Assembly: GCF_026723825.1 (NCBI RefSeq)
Contig: NZ_CP113519.1
Location: 3,596,001-3,660,000, forward strand
Reading direction: 5' to 3'
DNA: 64,000 nt
Source of the DNA: Pseudomonas sp. GOM7
Lineage (GTDB): Bacteria > Pseudomonadota > Gammaproteobacteria > Pseudomonadales > Pseudomonadaceae
The notes below the pieces were generated by a model. It did no database searches. It worked only from the letters and a program-made list of their open reading frames with translations, and was not told where the DNA came from. Within the stretch, counting starts at the first letter, position 1. Each line of letters begins with the position of its first letter. Both the position numbers and the translations under genes were made by a program. Shown piece after piece: positions 43,501 to 53,100 of this stretch.

Positions 43501-46500
43501 CAACGGCACGACCTGCTGCTGCGCGCCAGCATCCGTCTCGCAGAACACAGTGCGCAGACTGTGCTGACGCTGCACCAGTTGCGCCAGGGCGCGTTCCAGT
43601 ACCTCGGCGTGCAGGTTGCCGTGCAGGTGCATGGCCAGTGACAGGTGGTAGGCCTGGGTGTCGCCCTGCAAGCGGTCGAGGAACCACAGCCGTTGCTGGG
43701 TGAAGTGCAGCGGCGCCGCAACCTCGCCGAATGGTCGCAGGATGCTTTCGTCTGCCCCCTCGGCAGTGGCCAGGCTGGCCGCCAGTGCGCCCAGGGTCGG
43801 GCACTCGAATACGCTGCGCAGCGGCAGTTGCCGCCCGTGGCGTTCGGCGATACGTGCTACCAGCCGTGCCGCCAGCAACGAATGGCCGCCGAGGGCGAAG
43901 AAGTTGTCGCCGGCGCCCACCGCATTGCAACCAAGCAGCTCGCACCAGAGCTCGGCCAGTTGCGCCTCCCAGGGCTGGCTCAGTTCACCATCGCGCTGGC
44001 CTTCATGTTGCGTGGGCGCCGGCAGCACCTTGCGCTCCACCTTGCCACTGGGGCTCAACGGCAAGCTGTCGAGGCGCACGAACTGGCTTGGCAGCATGTA
44101 ATCCGGCAGGTGCTGCGCCAGTTGCGCGCGCAGCGCGGCGTCGTTCAGCTCGGCGCTCGCCGCCTGGGTGACCGAGTAGTAGGCCACCAGGCGCGCGCTG
44201 TCGCCTCTGCCGAGCAGCACCACGGCCGCTTCGCGCACCCCGGCGACGCGCGCCAATAAGGCTTCGATTTCGCCCAGTTCGATACGGAAACCGCGCAGCT
44301 TGACCTGGAAGTCCAGGCGCCCCTGGTAGTCCAGGCTGCCATTGGCATTGCGCCGCACACGGTCGCCGGTGCGGTACATGCGCGCCCCCGGCACGAAGGG
44401 ATCGGGCAGGAAGCTGGCCGCGCTCAGGGCAGGCGCGGCGAAATAACCACGGCCCAGGTTGGCGCCGGCCAGGTACAGCTCGCCGGGCACGCCAGGCGCC
44501 ACGGGTTGCAGGTCGGCATCCAGCACATAGGCGGCTGTGTTCACCACAGGCCGGCCAATCGGCACCTCCACCCCGCCGCTCTCACCCTGACGCACCTCGA
44601 AGGTGCTGTAGACGCTGGCTTCGGTCGGCCCGTAGCCATTGATCACCCGCGCGCCACGCTGCTCCATGGCCTCGGCCAGCGCGCTCGGCAGCGCCTCGCC
44701 ACCGGAAATGGCGCGCACGCCCTGCCAACTGCGCTGGGTGTGCGCCACTAGCATGCGCCAGGTGGCCGGCGTGGCCTGCATCACCGTCGGCTGACCGGCC
44801 TCGATCAGACTGTCGAGGGCTTGTGGGTCGCGTGCCTGCTCACGGTCGGCGAGCAGGATGCTGGCCCCGCGAGCGAGCGGCAGCAGCAGCTCGACTATGG
44901 CGATATCGAAGGTCGCGGTGGTCAGTGCCAGCACCCTGTCCTGCGCCGTCAACGGCAGCACCTGCTGCACGCCGAGCATCAGGTTCATCAGGTTGCCACG
45001 GGCGATGGCCACGCCCTTGGGCTGGCCGGTGGAACCCGAGGTGTAGAGCACGTAGGCGAGCTGGGCAGGATGCACGCTTGGCGCACGGTAAGGCTCGGTG
45101 GTGCTCAGCGCATCGATATCCAGCAGTTCGACGGCACTGCCCCACTCGGCCAGTTCCGCCAGGGCCTCGGCATTGCTCAGGCACAGCCGCGGCTGCGCGT
45201 GGGCGAGAATGTAGCGACCGCGCTCGGCCGGGGTGTCCTCGGCCAGCGGCACGTAGGCAGCGCCCGTTTTGAGGATGGCCAGCATGGCCATGGGCAGGCG
45301 CGCATCGCGCGGCAGGCGCAGAGCCACACGATCCTCGACGCCGACACCACGGGCCTGCAAGGCAGCGGCCAGGCGCTCGGCTGCCTGGTTCAGTTCGGCA
45401 TAGCTCAGGCGCCGTTGGCCGGCCTGCACGGCGATGGCCTCGGGCTGCTCGGCGACCTGCCGGGCGAAAGCCTGCAGGATGTCTTCGTGGCCCTGCACAG
45501 GCTCGCCATGCAAGCGGGCCAGGGCGCGCTGCTCGGGCTGCCAGGCGAGCTCACCGAGCACCTGCTGCGGTTGTTCGAGCACGGCATCGAGCAGCGCCAG
45601 GTATTGCTCGAGCATGGCCTGGGCGGTCTGCTCGCGGAACAGCTCGCTGCTGTACTGCAGGCTAAGGGCGATGCCATGTTCGCTGTCGCGTACGTCCAGA
45701 TGCAGGTCACACAGGGCGCTGTCCGGGCGATTGTCGAGGGGCTCGGCGATCAGCTCGGTCAGCTCGAAACGCTCCAGGGCATGCCCCGGGAAGTAGTTGA
45801 ACATGGCCTGGAACAGCGGGTTGTAGCTGACCTGGCGGGCCACGCCGAGCTGTTCGATCAGGTAGTCGAAGGGCAGATCCTGGTGCGACTGCACTGCCAC
45901 GGACAGCGCCTGCAAGGCGTTCATGTGCTGCAACAGGCTGGCCGTGCCGGAAAGCTTCTGGCGATACACCAGGGTGTTGACGAAGCAGCCCACCAGCGGC
46001 TGCAAGGCCGCGTGATGGCGGTTGGCGGCCGGCACCCCGACGAGGATGTCGTGCTCGCCGCTGCGGCTGCGCAGCAGCAACTGGAAGGCGCAGAGCATGG
46101 GGATGAAGTTGCTCCAGCCGTGGCTCGCGCTGAATGCCCGCAGGCGCGCCACCAGGGCATCCGGCAGGCGCTGCTCGACGCGCCCGCCAGCCTGGCGGGC
46201 ATGGGCCGGACGGGGGAAGTCCGCCGCCAGTTCGAGCACCGGCAGTTCGCCGGACAACTGCTCGCGCCAGTAGGCCAGCTCGCTCTGGCAGGCGGCGCTG
46301 TCCATCCACTGGCGTTGCCACAGGGCATAGTCGGCGTACTGCATCGGCGTCTCGGCCAATGCCAGCTGACGCCCCTGACGCAGCGCGCGGTAATGGGCGC
46401 AGAGGCCGTCGATGATCAGTTGCAGCGACCAGCCGTCGGCGACGATATGGTGGCAATTGAGCGCCAGCACGTGGGCCTGCGGCCCCAGGCGATACAGGCA

Positions 46501-49500
46501 GGCACGCAGTAGCGGCGCGCTGTCCAGGGCGAACGGGGTCATCGCGTCCTGGCGCAGCAGCTCGTGCAACTGCGCCTCGCTGGCCACCTCGATCAACGGC
46601 AAGGCCAGCTCGGCCTTGGCGAGGATGACCTGCGTCGGCTCGCCGCCGTCGCTGACGAAACGAGTACGCAAAACTTCGTGTTGATCGACCAGGGCCTGTA
46701 GCGCTGCCTGCAGGTCAGCCACATGCAGGTCGCCGCTCAGGCGCACCGCGCCGGCCAGGTTGTAGGCCGGGCTTTCAGGCTGCAGTTGCTGCAAGAACCA
46801 CAGGCGCTGCTGAGCGAACGACAGCGGCAAGCTCTGCGGACGCGGCAGGCGCTTCGGCGTATTGCTCTCGCCAGCTTCCTGCTGCTCCAGCCACTCGGCC
46901 ATGGCGGCGATGGTCGGGCGCTCGAAGACCACCCGCAGGGGCAGTTCCTTGCCGCTGAGCTTGCCGATCTGGCCGATCAGTTGCGTGGCCAGCAGCGAAT
47001 GCCCGCCCAGCTCGAAGAAGTGATCCTGGATGCCGACCCGCGCCAGCCCCAGCACGCCCTGCCAGGCTTCGGCCAATTGCACTTCCAGCTCGCTGCGTGG
47101 CGCCACATAGCGCGCCTCGCTCTGCGCTGCGAAATCGGGCGCCGGCAGCGCCTTGCGGTCGATCTTGCCGTTGGCGTTGAGCGGCATGCGTTCGAGCAGC
47201 ATGAAAGCGCTGGGCAGCATGTAGGGTGGCAGGTTGGCGGCGACGAACTCGCGCAGCGCCTCGATGGAGGGCTGCGGCTCGGCCACCACGTAGGCCACCA
47301 GCACCTTGGCGCGCTGCTGGTCGTCACGGGCCAGCAGCACCGCCTCACGCACACCGGGGTAACGGGTCAGACAGGCTTCGATCTCGTCCAGCTCGATACG
47401 GTGGCCGCGAATCTTCACCTGGTGGTCGGTACGCCCGACGTACTCCAGTTCGCCATTGGCCAGGAAGCGCGCCAGGTCGCCGGTGCGATACAGGCGGCTG
47501 CCGTCGTTGGCGATGGGGTCAGGCAGGAACACCGCCGCCGTGCGCGCCGGGTCGGCCATATAGCCACGGCCAACGCCGACACCAGCGACGAAGATTTCCC
47601 CCACCGCACCGCGTGGCACCGGCTGCAGTTCGGCATCCAGCAGGTACAGGCGGTTGTTCAGGGTGGCGCGGCCAATCGGCACGCTGCTGCGTGATTCCGG
47701 CAGGCACTCGATGAGCGGATGGAAGGCCACGTCATCGGAGCATTCGGCCGGGCCGTAGGCGTTCATCAGCGGGATACCCGGGTAGCGCTCGAACCAGCGC
47801 CGCGCCAGCGCCGGTGGCAGCGCCTCGCCAGTGGCCAGTACCCAGCGCAGCGCGGTGCGCTCCAGACCGGCGTCGAGCAGGCTCTGCATCAGCGATGGCA
47901 CCGCTTCGAGAATGCTCACGCCATGGCGCGCGATGGCCTCGGCCAGGGCCTCGGGGTTCTGCATCACGCAGTCGCCGAGAATCACCGTGCGTGCCCCCAG
48001 CACCAGGCCGGCGAGGGTCTGCCAGACGGAGATGTCGAAGCACTGCGGCGCGCTCTGGGCGATCACGTCATCTTCATTCAGGCCCAGGCCCGGCAACTTG
48101 CCGAGAATGTTGTTGAGCATGCCGGCGTGGGCCACCATGGCGCCCTTGGGCGTGCCAGTGGAGCCCGAGGTGAAGATGCAGTAGGCCAGCGACAGATCGT
48201 GCACGGGAATGTCCAGGTCGGCATCGCTGTAGCCGCTCAGATCCGCCGGCTCGTAGCGGATCGCCGCCGGCGGCTGGGCCATCTGCTGCAGCGCCTGCTG
48301 GGCCAGCTCGCTCTGCTCCGCGCTATGCAGCAGCAGCGGCGAACGGCTCTGGGTAAGCACCTGAGCCAGGCGCTGCGGCGGGTTGCGTGGGTCCAGCGGC
48401 AGCCAGCCGGCACCCGCCTTGAGCACGGCGAGGATCATCACCACCAGGTCGAGGCCACGCTCATCGAGCAACGCCAGCAGGTCGCCGTCCTGCACGCCGT
48501 TGGCGCGCAGATGACGGGCCAGGCGGTTGGCCGCCCGGTTTAGCTGATCGAAGCTCAGGCTGCGCTCGCCATGCACCACGGCAATGCGCTCGGGGGTGCG
48601 GCGCACCTGCTGTTGCACACGCTCGACGTAGAGCGGCTGCAACTGCGCTTGATCCGCCGCCAGGTCGCCAGCGGCCCAGGCATGCTGTTGGGCGATCTCC
48701 GCCGCATCGAGCATGGCCAGGCGTTGCAGCGGCATGTCCGTATCGCGCGCCAGGGCCTCGCCCATGTTCAGCAGCAACGTGCGGAAGTGGCGCAGCATCT
48801 GCTCGACTTCCTCACGCAGGAACCAGTCGGTCTGGTAGGTCAACTGCAGGTGCAGGCGCTCGCCGGGCACGATCACCACGGTGATCGGGTAGTTGGTGTG
48901 GGTGCGGTTGGCCATGTCGCTGATCAGGTAGTCCAACTGGCCCTGACGCAGGCTGGCGGAGATCGGCGCGTTCTCGAAGACGAACAGGCTCTGGAACAGA
49001 TCCTGGCGCTGCACTTCGCTCCAGCCCTGGATCTGCGCCAGCGACACGCTTTCATGCTCGCGCAGGCTGAGGTTCTCCGCCTGCAGCGCCTTGAGCCAGG
49101 CACCGAGGGACTGCTGAGGCTGCCAGCTCCAGCGCAGCGGCAGGCTGTTGATGAACAGCCCGACGATGCTCTCCATGCCCTGCATGTGCACCGGGCGCCC
49201 GGCCACGGTGACGCCGAACAGCAGGTCGCGATTGCCGCTGTAGCGCCCCAGCAGCAAGGCCCAGGCACCCTGCACCAGGGTGTTGAGGGTGATACCCAGG
49301 CGGCTGGCAGCCTGCTGCAGGCCCTGGGTCTGCTCCAGGCTCAGGTGTTCGACGCAATCCTCCACCGGCTCCGGCGCATCGAGCACGCGGCCAGCATGGC
49401 CGAAACCAAAAGTGGTGGGCGTGTCGAAACCGGCCAGGCGTTGCTGCCAGAAGGCCTGATGATCCTCGGGCTTCTGCTGTTCCAGCCAGCGGATGAAATC

Positions 49501-50064
49501 GCGGTACGGGCGTGGCTTGGGCAGTTCCAGGCGCCGACCCTCACGCGCGGCGCGGTAGCCGTCGAGGAAGTCCATCATGATGATGGAGAAGCACCAGGCA
49601 TCCATGAGGATGTGGTGATAGCTGCGCACGAACTGGTAGGTGTCCGGCGCCAGCTTGAACAGACGCACGCGCATCAGCGGCGCCTGGGTGAAATCCAGTC
49701 CCTCGCGACGCTCCTCGGCCAGCAGATGCTCCAGGCGCGCCTGCTGCTCGGCCTCGTCGATAGCCGACCAGTCCTCGTAGGTGATCGGCAATTCGACCTG
49801 CTTGTGCACCACCTGCATCGGCCGCTTCTGCTGCTTCCAGACGAAGGAGGTGCGCAGCAGCTCGTGGCGCTCCACCACCTGTGCCCAGGCCTGGCGGAAG
49901 GCGTCCAGGTCGAGCTGCGGCAGCACCATCACATGGCGGTACTGCAGCAGGTACATGCCCTTACCCGGGTGCATCAGGCTGTGGAACAGCAGTCCTTGCT
50001 GCATGGGCGCCAGTGGGTAGATGGCCTCGATATTGCGGGAAAGTGCCTTGACCTTGTCGTTCAT
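40585..50064 (-). CDS. NRPS-B: three modules C-A(Dab-like)-T, C-A-T, C-A-T
   Basis: A 3,159-residue elongation enzyme with three complete modules and no epimerase. C1 (YPLAPMQQGLLFHS; HHILMDAW at 150-157) looks like a D-accepting (DCL) domain, matching the E domain that ends NRPS-A. A1 code is D-I-W-E-L-T-A-D-D, like diaminobutyrate domains of Pseudomonas. A2 code is D-I-V-Q-I-G-G-V-Y and A3 code D-M-P-Q-L-G-A-V-W; both share the Q/G/V pattern of small-residue domains, but I cannot assign them. C2 has HHIVADG; C3 has HHIIADA. T domains are ELGGHSLLATQL, ALGGHSLLAARL and ELGGHSLLAMRL. I start at ATG 50064 (AAGGAG upstream). ATG 50118, overlapping the NRPS-A stop, has no good site. Confidence 0.93.
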   Translation of the reverse strand: MNDKVKALSRNIEAIYPLAPMQQGLLFHSLMHPGKGMYLLQYRHVMVLPQLDLDAFRQAWAQVVERHELLRTSFVWKQQKRPMQVVHKQVELPITYEDWSAIDEAEQQARLEHLLAEERREGLDFTQAPLMRVRLFKLAPDTYQFVRSYHHILMDAWCFSIIMMDFLDGYRAAREGRRLELPKPRPYRDFIRWLEQQKPEDHQAFWQQRLAGFDTPTTFGFGHAGRVLDAPEPVEDCVEHLSLEQTQGLQQAASRLGITLNTLVQGAWALLLGRYSGNRDLLFGVTVAGRPVHMQGMESIVGLFINSLPLRWSWQPQQSLGAWLKALQAENLSLREHESVSLAQIQGWSEVQRQDLFQSLFVFENAPISASLRQGQLDYLISDMANRTHTNYPITVVIVPGERLHLQLTYQTDWFLREEVEQMLRHFRTLLLNMGEALARDTDMPLQRLAMLDAAEIAQQHAWAAGDLAADQAQLQPLYVERVQQQVRRTPERIAVVHGERSLSFDQLNRAANRLARHLRANGVQDGDLLALLDERGLDLVVMILAVLKAGAGWLPLDPRNPPQRLAQVLTQSRSPLLLHSAEQSELAQQALQQMAQPPAAIRYEPADLSGYSDADLDIPVHDLSLAYCIFTSGSTGTPKGAMVAHAGMLNNILGKLPGLGLNEDDVIAQSAPQCFDISVWQTLAGLVLGARTVILGDCVMQNPEALAEAIARHGVSILEAVPSLMQSLLDAGLERTALRWVLATGEALPPALARRWFERYPGIPLMNAYGPAECSDDVAFHPLIECLPESRSSVPIGRATLNNRLYLLDAELQPVPRGAVGEIFVAGVGVGRGYMADPARTAAVFLPDPIANDGSRLYRTGDLARFLANGELEYVGRTDHQVKIRGHRIELDEIEACLTRYPGVREAVLLARDDQQRAKVLVAYVVAEPQPSIEALREFVAANLPPYMLPSAFMLLERMPLNANGKIDRKALPAPDFAAQSEARYVAPRSELEVQLAEAWQGVLGLARVGIQDHFFELGGHSLLATQLIGQIGKLSGKELPLRVVFERPTIAAMAEWLEQQEAGESNTPKRLPRPQSLPLSFAQQRLWFLQQLQPESPAYNLAGAVRLSGDLHVADLQAALQALVDQHEVLRTRFVSDGGEPTQVILAKAELALPLIEVASEAQLHELLRQDAMTPFALDSAPLLRACLYRLGPQAHVLALNCHHIVADGWSLQLIIDGLCAHYRALRQGRQLALAETPMQYADYALWQRQWMDSAACQSELAYWREQLSGELPVLELAADFPRPAHARQAGGRVEQRLPDALVARLRAFSASHGWSNFIPMLCAFQLLLRSRSGEHDILVGVPAANRHHAALQPLVGCFVNTLVYRQKLSGTASLLQHMNALQALSVAVQSHQDLPFDYLIEQLGVARQVSYNPLFQAMFNYFPGHALERFELTELIAEPLDNRPDSALCDLHLDVRDSEHGIALSLQYSSELFREQTAQAMLEQYLALLDAVLEQPQQVLGELAWQPEQRALARLHGEPVQGHEDILQAFARQVAEQPEAIAVQAGQRRLSYAELNQAAERLAAALQARGVGVEDRVALRLPRDARLPMAMLAILKTGAAYVPLAEDTPAERGRYILAHAQPRLCLSNAEALAELAEWGSAVELLDIDALSTTEPYRAPSVHPAQLAYVLYTSGSTGQPKGVAIARGNLMNLMLGVQQVLPLTAQDRVLALTTATFDIAIVELLLPLARGASILLADREQARDPQALDSLIEAGQPTVMQATPATWRMLVAHTQRSWQGVRAISGGEALPSALAEAMEQRGARVINGYGPTEASVYSTFEVRQGESGGVEVPIGRPVVNTAAYVLDADLQPVAPGVPGELYLAGANLGRGYFAAPALSAASFLPDPFVPGARMYRTGDRVRRNANGSLDYQGRLDFQVKLRGFRIELGEIEALLARVAGVREAAVVLLGRGDSARLVAYYSVTQAASAELNDAALRAQLAQHLPDYMLPSQFVRLDSLPLSPSGKVERKVLPAPTQHEGQRDGELSQPWEAQLAELWCELLGCNAVGAGDNFFALGGHSLLAARLVARIAERHGRQLPLRSVFECPTLGALAASLATAEGADESILRPFGEVAAPLHFTQQRLWFLDRLQGDTQAYHLSLAMHLHGNLHAEVLERALAQLVQRQHSLRTVFCETDAGAQQQVVPLHGPLLSVEPLQQDVQSPAFARTLSEEAQRAFDLSATPLWRVRLYQGEGQSVLQATLHHIIADARSLEIFFDELQRLYQAELSGAQATLAPLPLQFSDVAASWQSPAGQARIDAQLDYWRQALAGEPPVLDLPTDLPRPAEQGYHGRRLRFELPAELVERLRSTAQRHGLTAFAPLLAAWKVLLARHSGQRELWIGLPVAQRQQAHTDNLIGYFASTQVLRSQVDPLQSVASFWQALQATHLSAQQHGDVPFERLVEALQVRRDLSHTPLFQALFNLIQRDDVAAVGQGFAGLPAQRLDVESDSALVDIGLHIEQHGSAWHCVLEYNTELFVASTMQRYADEYRHLLDGMLVRPEARLWDIDLANADHALTRRPWNLPAHALSETEDLIARFERQVALTPDALAVDCQEQRYSYAQLNALSNRLAHWLRAQGVGCDDLVALCLSRGPWLLPSILAIHKAGAAYLPLDPQQPGERLRFIIEHARPALVLSEQACAEVLGAVDSTLVEHLPLAEQPAHDLGLPVAPLQRAYVIYTSGSTGTPKGVQVTRGNLSNLLAGLDRQLPLSAEDVWLASTTYAFDMCKPELFLPLLKGASILLARREQVVDGHRLFELLRRATVFQATPAGWQILLETGRDDWPALRGLIGGEAVPAELVKVLQAKGVQLINAYGPTETTVWSTTQALREVPAGVADIGMPLLNTRCYVLDECLRPVPLGSTGELYIAGSGVTRGYQRAPTITAAAYLPDPFASEPGSRMYRTGDLVRRRSDGRLAYVGRADFQVKVRGFRIEPGEIESLLRRYPGVEEAVVMLDGRSHSLFAWLQAASPVDEAALRRHLENLLPAYMVPAGFIQLPRFALNANGKIDRKALPAPQAQAEQGVAPRTALERELAELWQELLDLPQVGVLSSFFELGGHSLLAMRLMTRVESRFGVKVELRSLFHNPTIAGLAEQIENPQRPSTDQALDEMQRLLAEMED

Positions 50065-50114
50065 GCCGAGGGTCTCCTTGCCGTGGGCTGGGGATGTGGG
50101 GGCGCCAGGTGTGG

Positions 50115-53100
50115 TCATTGCAGTTGCTCGAGCAGGCCGAGGAATTCGTCGTCGGAAAGCCCCGAGTCGGCGAAGTCGGCAGCGGTGGCGCGACCGGCCT
50201 CGGGATCCAGGCAGTGTTCGAGCAGGGCTTCGATACGCTGCTGGAACTGCTGCGCCAGTGCGCCGATCAGGGTCTGCTCATGCACCTGCGGGGCGTAGCG
50301 CCATTCGATGTGCAACTGACCCTGGTCGACCAGGGCGGTGACGTCGAGCAGATGGGTGCGGCGGGTGTCGGGGGCACGCATGGCCGGGCACAGCGTCTGC
50401 GCCAGGCGCCACAGGCGCGAGCCACCCAGCCACTGGTCGACCCGCCCCAGATAGTTGAAGGTGAGCAGCGAAGCGGCGCCGAGCCCGTGCTGGGGATCGA
50501 GGCGCAGCAGGCCGTAGCCGATGCCCTGTTCCGGTACGCGGCGCAGTGCTTCCTTGGCGGCGATGATCGCCTCCTCCGGCTGTTCGGCGGCCCGCACGGC
50601 CAAGGGGTAGCGGCTGGTGTGCCAACCCACCGAGCGCGACAGATCCGGGCCCTGCTCCCAGCCACTGCGACCGTGGCTTTCCATCTCCAGGGTGACCTGC
50701 TCGCGCCCCAGCCATTGGCCGATCACGCCGGCCAGTACCGCAACCAGCAGATCCTGCACCTGGGTGCCGTAGGCCCCATGGCAGTCGCCCAGCAACAGTT
50801 CGGTTTTCTCGACGGACAGCTTGGTTTCCAGCGTGCGGCTTTCGCCGTACAGACTGACGTCACGGGCGACCTCGCCCTCCTCGGCCAACTGCGCTTGCCA
50901 GTAGTCACGCTGGGCCAGCACCTCTGCGCTCTGGCGATGTCGCTGCAAGGCCTCGCTCCAGCCATGGAAACTGGTGGAAACCGCCGGCAGCGAAGCCTGC
51001 GGGTCGAGGTAGAGGCTTTCCAGTTCTTCCAGCAGCACCTGCCAGGACACGGCGTCGACCAGCAGATGATGCGCCGTGCACAGCAGATGCCCACTGCCGG
51101 TGAAGTACACCCAGCGGATCAAGGGCGCGCGATCCAGTTGCCAGCCTTGTTGCCACTGCTCCAGCAGCGCGTCGTCCAGCGGTTGTTCGACCACCTGCAG
51201 CAGCTTGCCGGCCATGTCCGCCGACAGCGGCTGATAGCGTTGCTGCCAGCCCTGCGCGCTCTGCTCGAAGATCAGCCGCAGGCTGCTGTGACGCTGCAGC
51301 AAGGTGGCCAGTGCCTGGGCCAGGCGCGCCGGCTCCAGCGGTTGCTGAACGGCCAGCAGCAGGGACTGGTTCCAGTACTGCGGGGTGTTCTGCTGCTGAT
51401 CGAAGAACCAGGCCTGGATCGGCGTCAGGGCGAAAGCGGCGCTTGGCTCGGCGTTATCGACCTTGGCCGGCTCGGCCACACTGGCGAGCTCCACGGCCTG
51501 CTCGGCCCAGCCGCTGACCGATGGGAACTCGAAGATCTGCTTGGGCTTGAGCTGCAGGCCCTGCTGCTTGGCGCGAGCGATGATCTGCAGGCTGAGAATG
51601 GAGTCGCCACCGACCGCGAAGAAGTTGTCGTCGGCTTGCAGGTCGGGCTTTTCCAGAATCTCCCGGGCAATCGCCAGCAGGCGTTCGACCCTGGCCCGCT
51701 GCGGCGTCTGCGCCACCCGCGCCAGCGCCCGCACGCTGGGCTCGGCGAACAGTTGCTTGGGCGTGAGGGTGATCTGCTGCTGGCGCGCACGGGCGATGAT
51801 CTGCAGGCCGAGAATCGAGTCGCCGCCCTGAGCGAAGAAGTTGTCGTCCGGGCCGATGTCCGGGTTGCCCAGCAGTTCGCGCCAGATGGCCAGCAGGGTG
51901 CTTTCCACGGCATTCAGCGGCTGCTCGGCACGTGCCTCGACGCTGCGTGGCGCTTGCTCGGCCAGGTTCAACAACGCCTGACGGTCGACCTTGCCGTTGG
52001 CCAGCAGCGGCATGGCCTCCAGGCAATGCCACTGCGCCGGTTGCATATAGTCCGGCAGGCGTGCCTGCAACGCGGCCTGGATACCCGCCAGGTCGCCATT
52101 GGCAGCGACCAGGAAGGCTACCAGGCGGTTACCAGTCAGCGGCGTCGGCGCGTTGAGCACGCACACGTCCGCCACCTGGGGCAGCGCACGCAATTGCGCT
52201 GCCACTTCCGAAGGCTCGACGCGGTAGCCGCGAATCTTCACCTGCTCGTCCAGGCGCCCGAGGAACAGCACCCGCCCCAGATGATCGAGGCGAACGCGGT
52301 CGCCCGTGCGGTAACCCTGCTTACCGAAACGCGCCTGATCGACCTCGCTGGCACTCAGGTAACCACGCGCCACGGTGGCGCCCTCGATATACAGCTCGCC
52401 GCTGACGCCAGCCGGCAATACGGCGCCATCCGGCCCACGCACGCTGATGCGCACGTTGCCCAGGGGCCGGCCGAGCGGTGCGTCACCCTCGCCTTCGACT
52501 TCGTGGGTCAGCACGCCCACCGTGGTTTCGCTGGGCCCGTAGTGGTTGACGATACGCAGGTGCGGGCTCAGGGCACGCACCCGCGCCAGCAGGTCGGCGC
52601 CCAGGGCTTCGCCACCGAGCACCAGGCACTGGCGCGGCAACAGGCGCTGCGGCTCGCTGGCCACCAGCAGGGCGTTGAGGTGCGAAGGCACGATCTTCAG
52701 CATGTCCACGGGTTGCTGGCCGAGCAACGCCGCCAGTTCCTCGGCATCGAAGGCCAGCGCCTCGTCCAGCAGGCGCAAGCGTCGGCCGCTGAGCAGCGCG
52801 CCGAACAAGGCAGTGTGGCCCAGATCCGTGGCACAACTGGCCAGGCTCGTCAGGCTGGCATCGCTGCTCAGGTGCAGTCGCGCCAGGCAGGCGCTGACGT
52901 AGTGGATGAGGTTGCCCTGGGTCACCTCCACGCCCTTGGGTCGCCCACTGGAACCGGAGGTGTAGACCACGTAGGCCGGCAAGTCCGCCGGCACGCTGGT
53001 GCGCAGCGGTGCATCGCTAAATGCCGCCTCGCCCGGCACGGCCAGCCACTGCACCTGCTCTGGCAACCAGTCTGGCCGCTCGCCCTCACCCACGCAGACC

